This document shows positions 23,135 through 32,150 of a stretch of 64,000 nt of DNA, piece after piece; position 1 is the first letter of the stretch, and every line of letters starts with the position of its first letter. The notes beneath the pieces were generated by a model that saw nothing but the letters and a program-made list of their open reading frames with translations, ran no database searches and was not told the DNA's origin. The DNA comes from Hymenobacter sp. GOD-10R. Lineage in GTDB: Bacteria > Bacteroidota > Bacteroidia > Cytophagales > Hymenobacteraceae. Both the position numbers and the translations under genes were made by a program. The stretch spans positions 4,905,001-4,969,000 of the forward strand of contig NZ_CP141184.1 of the NCBI RefSeq assembly GCF_035609205.1. Direction: 5' to 3'.

Positions 23135-25465
23135 ATGCTGACCGAACTCACTGCCCGTCCGACCGTTTTGGGGTTTCCCTTCAAATCGACGCTAAGCTTA
23201 GAGCCGCTAATTGCTTACTGGAAGGCGCGCGAGCAAGATAGCAACCCTGGCATTTCGCTGCTTGCTCATGCAATTGGGGAACAGGTAGCAGCCCATGACT
23301 GGTGCCGTGGTCCGCTCAACGATATGAGCGTGCTGGAATGCAACTGCGACCTAGTTGAAACCTTAATGATTGCGCTCTTTCCGCCAGCAGCTCGCGAGAC
23401 GGACATTAGTGGCGCTATTCCCCCGTTTCAATACTATAGCTTTTACCACACGCCGCTTTTTGAGCAAGTGCTGCTCAATAGCAACAAGACGATTAAGCAG
23501 CCGCTGAACATCGATGCGCGCACCATGAGTATTCACACCACGCGCATGGTGTACCAGCTTATTCTAGAGAATATTTACGGAGTTACGCTCCCTACCACAA
23601 GCTCCATCATCTTCACGGTGCCCGACTACAGCATCGGCTTGTATCGGCACTACAGCGTCACGTTCGACTCGTCGTTTTTGAACGTGCACGTGATAGGCGA
23701 GCGGCCGGAGCTGACGGAGGAGCAAATTGACCTGCTCACCCGCAACTTTCACCGCTCCGATTTGTGGCAGGAACGCTTGCCAGCCGAAAAGTTTGAGCTG
23801 GAAGGGTTTAACATCCTTCACCTCGTTGATGTCACCGATCAGGAAATCTTATCGGAACTGAAGTACGACCTTTTGGAGCGCGACGTACTACAAGCCTCCG
23901 ACCGCCTCGAGCAGATCCAGGAAAAGCTACGTGTGCTGTTTGGCCGCCCTTTTCTACAGCTCGGCATTGCCGCCTACGACGAGAAGAAGCAGGCATTTGT
24001 TGATTTTGGCCGCAAGATCAACCATAGCTTTTTGACCAAGCAGCTCACCAATCAGGAGGCTGGTAGTGGCTTCCGCCAGATCTATAACCAGCTGTGGCAG
24101 GACCGCCAGCCCCTGGTGCTTGAAGATGTAGCCAAAGCCGACATCCCTGAAGACTTGCGCCAGCAGATCATGAGCCTCGGCATCAACTCGGCTATCTTGG
24201 CGCTGCTACCGTACGGAGACGACACGGTAGGCCTGCTCGAGCTAGGTTCACCCAACGTGGGCGACTTAAATGAGTTTTGCCTGGAAAAAGTCACGCAGTT
24301 TGTGCCGCTGTTTGCCGTAGCAGTGAAGCGGAATGCAGAAGAACTGCAAACGCGCGTGCAGTCTATTATTCGGGAGAAATTCACAGCCATCCATCCTACC
24401 ATGGAGTGGCGCTTTACGGACGCAGCCCTGCACCTACTGGAGCAGTTTGAAGCGGGCAACAAGAACGCGGAGATGGAAGGCATTGTGTTCCACGATGTGT
24501 ACCCATTGCACGGATCTTCCGATATCCGTAGCAGCAGCACAGCTCGCAACGAAGCTATTCAGGCTGACTTAATTGAGCACCTAACGCTAGCCAACAAAGT
24601 ACTCAAGAAAGCTTCAGAGTACCAGGAGCTACCGATTCTGGATGAGCTCAAGTTCTACGTAAACAAAAACCTACGCCGTTTGCGGCAAGGCATTCTGACG
24701 GGCGATGAGGTCAGCATCTTCGAGTCGCTAAAGACCGAAGTAGAGCCGCTGTTTGACTACCTAGCGGAAAACGCGCCCGATGTGCGACCAGTTATTGCCG
24801 AATACTGGGCCAATATGGATGCCAACCTAGGTATCCTCTACAAACGCCGTAAAGCCTTTGAGCAGAGCGTGATGCTGCTCAACGACACCATCAGTGACTA
24901 CCTCGACGAAGAGGAAGAGAAGGCCCAGCAGATGTACCCCCACTATTTCCAGCGGTTCAAAACTGATGGCGTGGAATACAACATCTACATGGGTGCTTCC
25001 TTGGTTGAGAACAAGCCTTTTGACTTGGTATTTCTCAAAAACCTGCGCCTGTGGCAGCTCTTGGTAACCATCGAGATTACGCGGCGCACGCAGGCACTGA
25101 AACCTAGCCTGCCTGTACCGCTCGATACCACCCAGCTGATTCTAGTACACAGCCAAGCGCTAAGTATCCGTTTCCGGCAAGACGAGCGCCAATTTGACGT
25201 GGATGGTGCTTACAATATCCGGTATGAAATCATCAAAAAGCGCATTGATAAAGCCACCGTGCTAGGTACCGGCGAACGACTCACGCAGCCCGGCACTATC
25301 GCGCTAGTTTATTCACAGTCACGCGAGGCCGACGAGTACCTTGAGTACATCGACTATCTCCAGGACCGCGAATTACTAGAGCCTGACGTGGAAGAGCTAG
25401 AACTAGAAGAGCTCCAAGGCGTGAAAGGTCTGTTGGCGCTTAGAGTCAGAGTAAAGCTCCCGTAA
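23135..25465 (+). CDS. large GAF-domain protein of unknown function
   Basis: The 776-residue protein has no leader or membrane segment. After an unfamiliar N-terminal 260 residues (with a His/Tyr-rich segment FQYYSFYHTPLFEQVLLNSNKT), a GAF-like domain is seen at about residues 265-405 (LFGRPFLQLGIAAYDEKKQAFV, SGFRQIYNQLWQDRQPLVLEDV, NSAILALLPYGDDTVGLLELGSP). The C-terminal 370 residues are mainly helical and acidic. There is no kinase, cyclase, response-regulator or DNA-binding domain, so the signal output is unknown. Proteins of this kind seem restricted to Bacteroidota. It is monocistronic and convergent with a PAP2 gene. Confidence 0.75.
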   Translation: MLTELTARPTVLGFPFKSTLSLEPLIAYWKAREQDSNPGISLLAHAIGEQVAAHDWCRGPLNDMSVLECNCDLVETLMIALFPPAARETDISGAIPPFQYYSFYHTPLFEQVLLNSNKTIKQPLNIDARTMSIHTTRMVYQLILENIYGVTLPTTSSIIFTVPDYSIGLYRHYSVTFDSSFLNVHVIGERPELTEEQIDLLTRNFHRSDLWQERLPAEKFELEGFNILHLVDVTDQEILSELKYDLLERDVLQASDRLEQIQEKLRVLFGRPFLQLGIAAYDEKKQAFVDFGRKINHSFLTKQLTNQEAGSGFRQIYNQLWQDRQPLVLEDVAKADIPEDLRQQIMSLGINSAILALLPYGDDTVGLLELGSPNVGDLNEFCLEKVTQFVPLFAVAVKRNAEELQTRVQSIIREKFTAIHPTMEWRFTDAALHLLEQFEAGNKNAEMEGIVFHDVYPLHGSSDIRSSSTARNEAIQADLIEHLTLANKVLKKASEYQELPILDELKFYVNKNLRRLRQGILTGDEVSIFESLKTEVEPLFDYLAENAPDVRPVIAEYWANMDANLGILYKRRKAFEQSVMLLNDTISDYLDEEEEKAQQMYPHYFQRFKTDGVEYNIYMGASLVENKPFDLVFLKNLRLWQLLVTIEITRRTQALKPSLPVPLDTTQLILVHSQALSIRFRQDERQFDVDGAYNIRYEIIKKRIDKATVLGTGERLTQPGTIALVYSQSREADEYLEYIDYLQDRELLEPDVEELELEELQGVKGLLALRVRVKLP

Positions 25466-25500
25466 TGGTATGTGCGGCCATAGGTCAGCAACCTCACTAC

Positions 25501-26184
25501 CTACTCATTGCTTGATGGTAATTGATTCTTCTCTCGCCACCACAAGCGTAAAGCACCACGCAGTAGAACCAGCCACACAACGCCCGCCGCAAAGCCAGCA
25601 AGCACATCGGTAGCATAGTGCACGTGCAGGTACACGCGGCTCAGACCGACGACGATTGCCCAGATAAGCAGCAACCCCGACCAGATCGGATGGCGACCGT
25701 GGCGCCAGAGCAACCACGCAGCGCACCCGTAGAGCGCTACTCCAATCATTGCATGGCCACTAGGGAAACTCAAGCCTGGCTGCGGAAACAGTGCAGTTTC
25801 GGGACGGGAACGGTGGAAGTGGTTTTTTAGGAGTTGGTTCAGGATGGAAGAACCTAGCACGGCTAAGAAAAGCTCTAACGCCTCACGGCGGCGCTTCAGC
25901 CAAAACAGGATGCTCGGTAGTACAATGCCGGTCACCGTCAGGAAAGGAGCCGAGGCGAAGAAAGTAACACGCTTGACCCACGCTGTGAAGTTAGGCTCGG
26001 CGGCGCGTATTCCGTCCATTTCTTGGAAGGCGAAATTGTCGAGCGTGGCCGAGTGCTCTACAAATACAACACGCGTTAGGTAGAAGAACAGCACGAAAGC
26101 CCCTAGGAATACAACGCCCGCCAGGATTAGCTCGGCCGTGAGCAGCCCGAACAGGGCCAGAAAACGTTCTGTCAGTCTCTTCAT
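25501..26184 (-). CDS. PAP2 family lipid phosphatase (copy 1)
   Basis: The 227-residue protein has about six membrane helices and the three-part acid phosphatase signature: KNHFHRSRP (K-x6-RP), FPSGHAM (PSGH) and SRVYLHVHYATDVLAG (SR-x5-H-x3-D). Such enzymes hydrolyse undecaprenyl-, phosphatidate- or phosphatidylglycerol-type phosphates at the outer face of the inner membrane. The frame continues upstream to 26304 through the terminator and tRNA, which cannot be coding; the ATG at 26184, 17 bp after a promoter box, is chosen. A close paralogue lies on the other side of the tRNA. Confidence 0.93.
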   Translation of the reverse strand: MKRLTERFLALFGLLTAELILAGVVFLGAFVLFFYLTRVVFVEHSATLDNFAFQEMDGIRAAEPNFTAWVKRVTFFASAPFLTVTGIVLPSILFWLKRRREALELFLAVLGSSILNQLLKNHFHRSRPETALFPQPGLSFPSGHAMIGVALYGCAAWLLWRHGRHPIWSGLLLIWAIVVGLSRVYLHVHYATDVLAGFAAGVVWLVLLRGALRLWWREKNQLPSSNE

Positions 26185-26201
26185 GGGCAAGCATTGTACG
26201 C

Positions 26202-26209
26202 CAAACGTA
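26202..26209 (-). promoter_or_regulatory. -7 box TACGTTTG for PAP2 copy 1
   Basis: Minus-strand TACGTTTG fits TAnnTTTG, 17 bp upstream of the start at 26184. Confidence 0.5.
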
Positions 26210-26245
26210 GCGTAGTAGTAGCGCAACCTAGATTGATTAGAACGA

Positions 26246-26276
26246 AAAAAGCCGGCCCCTGAGGGGCCGGCTTTTT
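26246..26276. terminator. terminator downstream of tRNA-Leu
   Basis: AAAAAGCCGGCCCCT (26246-26260) and AGGGGCCGGCTTTTT (26262-26276) are perfect 15-bp arms around one base. It begins right after the 3' end of the tRNA on the minus strand. Confidence 0.93.
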
Positions 26277-26277
26277 G

Positions 26278-26359
26278 TGCGCTCGGAGAGACTCGAACTC
26301 TCACACCTTGCGGAACTGCCGCCTGAAGACAGCGCGTCTACCAATTTCGCCACAAGCGC
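26278..26359 (-). tRNA. tRNA-Leu (anticodon CAG)
   Basis: The minus strand folds as a class II tRNA of 82 bases. The acceptor stem GCGCTTG pairs with CGAGCGC (one G-U), the D-loop carries AAATTGGTAGACGC, the anticodon stem-loop is CTGTC-TTCAGGC-GGCAG with CAG in positions 34-36, the variable arm is TTCCGCAAGGTGTG-like, and the T arm is GAGAG-TTCGAGT-CTCTC. The discriminator is A and the CCA end is not encoded. It reads CUG codons. Confidence 0.95.
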
Positions 26360-26483
26360 AGGTAGTACAAAAGAACGCTCTAAACTTTGTCAGAGGTGCC
26401 TTTTAACGATGCAAAGATACAGGCAGCGACCAATGTTTTGCCAAAAACCATAAAATATTTTCTTGAAAAAGTTGTTTTCTGCG

Positions 26484-27209
26484 CTATAAAGCCTGTTTTC
26501 CAGCTGATTGCAATGTCTTTTTAAACCGCTTTTTCGTCTCATTTTCGATGCGTTTGAGCAACGGAATTGCAATCAGGAGCCATACACCACCGGCCATAAA
26601 GCCGGCGAGTACATCGGAGGTGTAGTGCACGCGCAGGTACACACGCGTGAGACCAATGAGCAGAATAAGCAGTAGTAGCCCCACAATTGTCAACCGCCGC
26701 ACCCACCGCAAAGATGGGCGCCGCATGTGGGTTTGGACCAAATAAATAAGCAAGCCATAGAAGGAAGCGGCAATCATGGCGTGGCCGCTGGGAAAGCTCA
26801 AGCCTTGTGCCGCTACCACGGGCATGGCTGGGCGAGGCCGCTGGTACGCGTTTTTCAATGTTAGATTTAGTACAATGCTGCCAATAGCCACCACTGGCAC
26901 CAACAGCATGTACCAACGGTGACGCCTTCTTAGCAAAAAGCCCCCAATCAGTAACAAGGCGGCGATGACGATGAAATTGGCGGAAGCCAAAAACGTCACA
27001 CCTCGGATCCAGCCGAGTTGATTGGGTCCTAGCAGTTCCCGCACCCAATTTGTTGCTTGCTCATCAAACGCAGTTACCTGCTGGTTAAGCACTTCACGTC
27101 CTAAGAATAGGAACATGATGACTCCAAGAATACCAATCAGCATGGTAACAGTGAACTCCGCCACAAACAGCGTGAGCCCAGCCAGCAAACGGCGCAGATG
27201 ATTCGTCAT
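26484..27209 (-). CDS. PAP2 family lipid phosphatase (copy 2)
   Basis: The 241-residue protein has six hydrophobic helices and the full PAP2 signature: KNAYQRPRP, FPSGHAM and TRVYLRVHYTSDVLAG. It is clearly related to copy 1 at 25501-26184: both share the sequence of a short Lys/Arg N-terminus, a 'VTFLASA/VTFFASA' segment and the same signature spacing, but copy 2 has a basic C-terminal tail (KRFKKTLQSAGK). The pair brackets tRNA-Leu, which suggests an old tandem duplication. The substrate is not known; redundancy in undecaprenyl-pyrophosphate recycling is one possibility. Confidence 0.93.
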   Translation of the reverse strand: MTNHLRRLLAGLTLFVAEFTVTMLIGILGVIMFLFLGREVLNQQVTAFDEQATNWVRELLGPNQLGWIRGVTFLASANFIVIAALLLIGGFLLRRRHRWYMLLVPVVAIGSIVLNLTLKNAYQRPRPAMPVVAAQGLSFPSGHAMIAASFYGLLIYLVQTHMRRPSLRWVRRLTIVGLLLLILLIGLTRVYLRVHYTSDVLAGFMAGGVWLLIAIPLLKRIENETKKRFKKTLQSAGKQAL

Positions 27210-27386
27210 AGTTCTTCAACACAGAAATTAGCCTAGGTGTCACCTAGCTTGTGGGTTTTGTAGCTCAACCAAGCAAAAGAGCGCTGTATTATAAGGCTCT
27301 ATGTGCTGACACCAACGTGGCTCACTATCAAAACAACATTCCTGCCTCAAACGGCGTAGGGTGCAAGCCACTACCCAGGTCCCCTT

Positions 27387-28040
27387 ATGAAAACTCCAGA
27401 TTCGGGCTTCGACCGTATAGCAGGTTTCTACGACTTGCTGGCGAGTCTGGTATTTGGCCAAGCATTGCGACTGGCTCAGCAAGCTGCATTGGCAGATTTG
27501 CCGCCTGGCGCCCCCCGAATCCTTATTATGGGTGGCGGCACTGGCTGGGTCCTGGGCGAAGTGTTACGCCGGAGCCCACAGGCGCAGGTGCTTTACGTGG
27601 AGGCCTCTCCTGCTATGCTGCGCAAGTCACAGACGACACTACAACGCACCGCACCTAGGCACCAAGCGCAGGTTGAATTTCGGCTTGGCACCGAAGCTTC
27701 ACTCGTTGCGCACGAAACCTTCGATGTGATTGTCACCTTTTTCTTCCTCGATCTATTCGAGCCGAAGCGGCTGCAAGCGGTATTGCACCAGCTCAATGCC
27801 GCGCGGCAACCCGGCGGCGTGTGGTTGCTGGCTGATTTTTGCAAGCCTCCACGGTGGTGGCAACGGGTATTACTGGCCGTGATGTATCAGTTCTTTCGGG
27901 TGACTACCAGTATTAGTGCCCGGCAGCTTCCGGCGCTACCCACTGAGCTGACCAAGCTAGGGTTGCGAATGCGCAACCGGCAGTCTTTTTACGCGGGTAT
28001 GATTGAAGCCGCCATTTTTGAGGAGCAAACAGAAGCGTGA
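27387..28040 (+). CDS. SAM-dependent class I methyltransferase
   Basis: The 217-residue protein has the Rossmann-like methyltransferase order: motif I RILIMGGGTGWVLGEVL (about residues 49-65), the acidic residue ending strand 2 in LYVEASPAMLRKS, and motif IV FDVIVTFFFLDLFEP (about 115-129). A second half with KPPRWWQRVLLAVMYQFFRVTT is typical for methyltransferases acting on lipids or small hydrophobic substrates, but the substrate is unknown. The M61 peptidase follows 67 bp later on the same strand and may share its transcript. Confidence 0.85.
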   Translation: MKTPDSGFDRIAGFYDLLASLVFGQALRLAQQAALADLPPGAPRILIMGGGTGWVLGEVLRRSPQAQVLYVEASPAMLRKSQTTLQRTAPRHQAQVEFRLGTEASLVAHETFDVIVTFFFLDLFEPKRLQAVLHQLNAARQPGGVWLLADFCKPPRWWQRVLLAVMYQFFRVTTSISARQLPALPTELTKLGLRMRNRQSFYAGMIEAAIFEEQTEA

Positions 28041-28107
28041 GGCCACGTTGTTTTCCCAACTTGGCGCTTAATTTTAGGCGCTTTCTACTCTTCACAACCA
28101 CAACCCT

Positions 28108-29943
28108 ATGCGGAATCTTGCCGCTACTCTCCTGCTCGCGCTGGCCTTACCTAGCGCGGCGCTGGCGCAAACAACGCCGGTGCAGTATACCGTTGCTTTC
28201 CCCAATGCCGCGCACCACGAAGCCAACGTTACCGTAGTGTTTACGGAGCTAAAGCCGGGCACTTTGCAAGTGCGCATGGCCCGTAGCTCACCGGGGCGCT
28301 ACGCCTTGCACGAGTTTGCCAAGAACGTATACGCCGTGCAAGCCACTGATTCTAAAGGTAAAGCTTTAAAAATTAGCCAACCCGACCCGTACGGCTGGGA
28401 CGTAAGCGGCCACGATGGCACGGTGCGCTTCACCTACACGCTCTACGGCGACCGAACCGACGGTACTTACGCTGGCATCGACCAAATCCATGCGCACCTG
28501 AACATGCCGGCTACTCTAGCTTTTGCCCACGGTCAGGAGCAGCGACCAGCCGAAGTGAAATTTGACTTACCGACTGGCTGGCAAGTAGCTACCCAGCTTA
28601 AGCCCGATGCGGCAAAGGGCACTTACTACGCGCCTCACTTGCAATACCTTATGGACAGCCCCACTTCCCTAGGTCCGCAGAAGGTGCGCACCTGGCAGGA
28701 ACAGGGTAAGATCATCGAGCTAGCTGTGGTGCACACGGGAACGGATGCGGAGCTGGATGCCTACGCAGAGCTCACCAAAAAGATCGTCCGCGAGGCCGCG
28801 GCTATTTTCGGCGAGCTACCCAACTACGACTTTGACCGCTACACCTTCGTTGCCAACTACTTGCCCCAGACCAGCGGCGACGGGATGGAGCATCGCAACT
28901 CGACCAGCGTCACGAGCAACAGCCCCCTGCGTGGACAAGGTGTTTTACGTAACCTAGGTACGGTATCGCACGAATTTTTCCACTCTTGGAACGTCGAACG
29001 TATTCGCCCCAAATCGTTGGAACCTTTTGATTTTGAGCGGGCTAATATGAGTGAGGCGCTGTGGTTTGCCGAGGGCTTCACCCAGTATTACGGCAATCTA
29101 ATTATGCGGCGCTCAGGTGCTTTCCCCGAAGATCGGTACTGGGATGATGTGACTGGCGTGGTGAATGCCATGCTAAACTCGCCGGGGGCGAGCCGCTACT
29201 CGCCCGTGGAGATGAGCCAGCAGGCGCCCTTTGTGGATGCAGCCGTAAGCATTGACCCGAATAACCGCAGCAACACCTATCTATCTTACTACGTCATCGG
29301 GGCGGGCAATGCGCTGGCGCTGGATATGCTGCTGCGTCAGAACTACAAAACAGACCTTGACACGTACATGCGCACTGTGTGGCAGCAATACGGCAAACCG
29401 CAGCGCAATTATGCTCCCGAGCACCCTTACACGCTGGCCGATTTGCAGCGTGTGCTAGGCCAAGTAAGCCGCGACACTGCTTTTGCCGGTCGCTTCTTCC
29501 GCGAACATATCACGGGGCATCAACTCTTCAACTACGAGCAGTTGCTTGCGCCCGCAGGGCTAGTGGTACGACGAACTAAATCTGGGCAAGCTAGCTTGGG
29601 CCTAGCACGCTTATCCTTTGCCGACAGCACAATTACCGTTGCAGGCAACACACTCGTTGGCAGCCCACTTTACCAAGCTGGCATCGACCGTGAAGACCAA
29701 ATTACCAAGTTCGATGGCAAGTCGCCGCGCAACCAGGAAGAGCTTACCCAACTACTGGCCCAGCACAAGCCCGGCGACGCTATACCGGTGGTGTTCCGCT
29801 CGCGCGGGCAGGAGCGCACGGCCCAAGTAACGCTGGTCGAAAGCCCACTGCTGGAAGTTGTTCCCAATGAAAAAGCAGGTCGTCCCGTTACGAAGCAGAT
29901 GCAGAAATACCGGGCTGCTTGGTTAGGCAGTAAGGCGAAATAA
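28108..29943 (+). CDS. M61 family metallopeptidase with PDZ domain
   Basis: The 611-residue protein has a signal peptide (MRNLAATLLLALALPSAALA), an N-terminal beta domain, a gluzincin zinc site HEFFHSWN (His-Glu-x2-His, about residues 289-293) with the third ligand Glu in EALWFAEGFTQYYG some 20 residues on, and a C-terminal PDZ domain (about 505-580, with SPLYQAGIDREDQITKFDG). M61 enzymes are glycyl-type aminopeptidases; Bacteroidota have several and they act in the periplasm or outside the cell. The C-terminal PDZ probably positions substrates. A terminator follows the gene. Confidence 0.93.
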   Translation: MRNLAATLLLALALPSAALAQTTPVQYTVAFPNAAHHEANVTVVFTELKPGTLQVRMARSSPGRYALHEFAKNVYAVQATDSKGKALKISQPDPYGWDVSGHDGTVRFTYTLYGDRTDGTYAGIDQIHAHLNMPATLAFAHGQEQRPAEVKFDLPTGWQVATQLKPDAAKGTYYAPHLQYLMDSPTSLGPQKVRTWQEQGKIIELAVVHTGTDAELDAYAELTKKIVREAAAIFGELPNYDFDRYTFVANYLPQTSGDGMEHRNSTSVTSNSPLRGQGVLRNLGTVSHEFFHSWNVERIRPKSLEPFDFERANMSEALWFAEGFTQYYGNLIMRRSGAFPEDRYWDDVTGVVNAMLNSPGASRYSPVEMSQQAPFVDAAVSIDPNNRSNTYLSYYVIGAGNALALDMLLRQNYKTDLDTYMRTVWQQYGKPQRNYAPEHPYTLADLQRVLGQVSRDTAFAGRFFREHITGHQLFNYEQLLAPAGLVVRRTKSGQASLGLARLSFADSTITVAGNTLVGSPLYQAGIDREDQITKFDGKSPRNQEELTQLLAQHKPGDAIPVVFRSRGQERTAQVTLVESPLLEVVPNEKAGRPVTKQMQKYRAAWLGSKAK

Positions 29944-29968
29944 GAAGACATTAGTGCCTCCACGCTAG

Positions 29969-30000
29969 AAAAGCCGTCCGTTACTGGGGCGGCTTTTTTA
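29969..30000 (+). terminator. intrinsic terminator after the M61 gene
   Basis: AAAAGCCGTCC (29969-29979) pairs with GGGCGGCTTTT (one G-U), followed by TT. Confidence 0.75.
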
Positions 30001-30022
30001 TTGATTAGCCGTACGTACGGGC

Positions 30023-31228
30023 ATGTTCCAGGACCGCCGCCTTTATCTGATCTATGCTATTATTCTGCTCGACGTCATTGTCGGGTCTGCGGTGGGGCCA
30101 ATCATGCCAGAGTTTGTGCGCGGGTTGCCGCAGCCGCAGGTGTGGCTCTCGGTCGGTACGGCGCTCTTTTTGGGGGTACAACTTTTTTCGGCGCCGCTGC
30201 TAGGTCGTCTTTCCGATGGTTACGGGCGGCGGCCTATCCTGATTCTTTCAGCAGTAGGCACATTGGCGGCGAACTGCTTGCTGTTGCCGGTTCGTACAAG
30301 CTTCTACTTTGCCAACCGCCTCAGCGATGGACTAACCAACGGCATGTACGCCACCGTACGCTCGGCCATCACCGACATCTCTCCGAAGGAACGGCTATTT
30401 CAGAACCTAGGTATTGAGGGCGCCATTGTGTCGTTAGGCTTTGTGCTGGGCCCCATGGCCGCCGGGCTGGCGCTGACCGTTTTTGCCGTGCCGTTGCCGG
30501 AGCAAGCGCAGGTTGTCGCCAGCCTAGCCGTTGGGTTATCGGGCCTGAACGTTCTGCTCAGCCTAGGTTTTCGCGAAACGCAGCTTCAGCGCTCCTTGGT
30601 ACGCGGCGCGGAGCTGTGGACCGAAGTAGGCCGCGCGACAAACGTCTTAACGATTTGGGCCCGTCTTCGAGCACACGACCTAGCAGCGCCGGGTTTGCGA
30701 CGCGTAGTACTCACTCAGGTAGCGCTTACCCTCAGCACGGGCTATTACTTCTACTTCGTTGCCTATGCCAGCCTGGGAGAGTTGCAACTCAGCGCGCGAG
30801 CCCTCTCGTATTATTTCATTTTCTTCGGCGGGCTCAGCATTGTCATCAACTATTTGTTTTACACTTACCTAGCTGGGCGCTTGCCACCGCGCCGCACCAT
30901 CTTTTGGTTGGCGCTGATCGGCGCCCCTACCTTAGGTGGCTATGGTTTGATCGGCCACTCCATTGCTGCGCTAACCATGCTTACCATAGTCGATTGCCTC
31001 ACGCTTTCTCTTATTCAAGGCTTGCTGGAAGGCCTACTCGCCCAGCGAACGACGGACACCAATCGGGGCGAAATCTTTGGCTTAAATCAAGCGATGCAAG
31101 GCTTAGCGAGCATTGCAACTACGCTGGTATTTGGCGCGTTGTCATTGCTCGACCTGCGGTTACCTTTTGCCTGGTTTGCGCTGTGCCTCGGCGGGGTTGT
31201 GTGGCTAGCGCGACCTGAGCGTCATTGA
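30023..31228 (+). CDS. MFS transporter, TetA-like drug exporter family
   Basis: The 401-residue protein has about 12 helices and the MFS motif A GRLSDGYGRRPIL in the loop between helices 2 and 3 (about residues 61-73); helix 5 has a motif C-like GFVLGPMAAG, which marks antiporters. It opens with an LYLIYAIILLDVIVGSAVGPIMPEF segment resembling the TetA class of proton-coupled exporters. The substrate is unknown and resistance must not be assumed. The start is 22 bp after the preceding terminator, so the promoter must overlap that terminator or lie before it. Confidence 0.88.
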   Translation: MFQDRRLYLIYAIILLDVIVGSAVGPIMPEFVRGLPQPQVWLSVGTALFLGVQLFSAPLLGRLSDGYGRRPILILSAVGTLAANCLLLPVRTSFYFANRLSDGLTNGMYATVRSAITDISPKERLFQNLGIEGAIVSLGFVLGPMAAGLALTVFAVPLPEQAQVVASLAVGLSGLNVLLSLGFRETQLQRSLVRGAELWTEVGRATNVLTIWARLRAHDLAAPGLRRVVLTQVALTLSTGYYFYFVAYASLGELQLSARALSYYFIFFGGLSIVINYLFYTYLAGRLPPRRTIFWLALIGAPTLGGYGLIGHSIAALTMLTIVDCLTLSLIQGLLEGLLAQRTTDTNRGEIFGLNQAMQGLASIATTLVFGALSLLDLRLPFAWFALCLGGVVWLARPERH

Positions 31229-31347
31229 TGCGTACCTATTTCTTTGTGCGGCACAATAAAGATGGCGGCTTGCTTCATCTATAAAACCTAGGTTTTACGT
31301 AACTTGAATTAGATTTCGGCTGGCCTCTATCCTTAGCACTGCCTACT

Positions 31348-31947
31348 ATGCGTTTCTCCTTTTCTGTTTTGCTGCTTGGTGCTAGCCTGCTTATGGCGGG
31401 TACGGCTGCTGCACAAGCCCCCAAAACCACTGAGCCCGAATCGAAGCTTGGGCTGCTAAAATCTCGGGTGTCGTATAACCTAGACGCTGGCATGCAGTTC
31501 GCGGGCCGCTATGGTACCATGTCTTATATCAGCCCGACGGCTACCTATCAGGTTTCCAATCGGTTCCGCATTTTCGCAGGTACTACCCTGCTGCGTACCC
31601 AGTCGTACCTACGGAATAGTTACGCCAGCGCGGCTGACCAACCCATTACGCCCAGCTTCAGCGTTGCGAACAACATGCTTGTCCAAGCCGGTGGCACTTA
31701 CTTGGTGAACCCTCGCTTGGCACTCACTGGCATGGCATGGAAAGATCTTTCTAATCAGCCCTTTGCTCCAAGAGTCAATCCGTACGCTGGCTTCGGCAGC
31801 ATGGGCTCCGGTGTAAATATTCGCGCCGACTATCAGTTGACGGAAAATATTTCGGTATCGGGTGGGGTGCGCGTATCGCAGGGAGCTAGCCCCGGGTATG
31901 GATACGGCGGCATGTATGGCTCGCCCATGATGCCATTTGGCTACTAA
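31348..31947 (+). CDS. secreted or outer-membrane beta-barrel-like protein of unknown function
   Basis: The 199-residue protein has a signal peptide ending near residue 22 (LLMAGTAAAQ). The mature part is rich in Tyr, Gly, Ser and Asn in alternating hydrophobic strands (YNLDAGMQFAGRYGTMSYISPTATYQVSNRFRIFAGTTLLR; GVNIRADYQLTENISVSGGVRVSQGA), which is the pattern of a small outer-membrane barrel, and the C-terminus is Gly/Tyr/Met-rich and ends in aromatic residues (PFGY). It resembles small barrel proteins often annotated only as hypothetical in Hymenobacter. Confidence 0.72.
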   Translation: MRFSFSVLLLGASLLMAGTAAAQAPKTTEPESKLGLLKSRVSYNLDAGMQFAGRYGTMSYISPTATYQVSNRFRIFAGTTLLRTQSYLRNSYASAADQPITPSFSVANNMLVQAGGTYLVNPRLALTGMAWKDLSNQPFAPRVNPYAGFGSMGSGVNIRADYQLTENISVSGGVRVSQGASPGYGYGGMYGSPMMPFGY

Positions 31948-31981
31948 CTGATTAGATGTAGTTTTTCGCTTTTGCGCAATG

Positions 31982-32010
31982 AGCCCTGGGAAGTTTCCGG
32001 GGCTTTGTTG
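31982..32010 (+). terminator. probable intrinsic terminator
   Basis: AGCCCTGG (31982-31989) pairs with CCGGGGCT (31997-32004; one G-U), followed by TTGTTGTTTG. Confidence 0.6.
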
Positions 32011-32150
32011 TTTGTAAAAGCCCGGCCAAGTTGCTTATCGTTGTGGCATTGTCAGACCAGCTGTGCTGTTCTTCACTAAGAACAGAACACGTGTATGTTT
32101 CTTCCTTAGCTTGGCACCCCAACCGAAACCTAGCCCCTAACCCCTCCTTC

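Noticed and set aside
24082..24549. 155-codon frame antisense within the GAF gene
   Set aside because: Ser/Arg/Cys-rich composition typical of reverse-strand shadows; the GAF frame is continuous across it.
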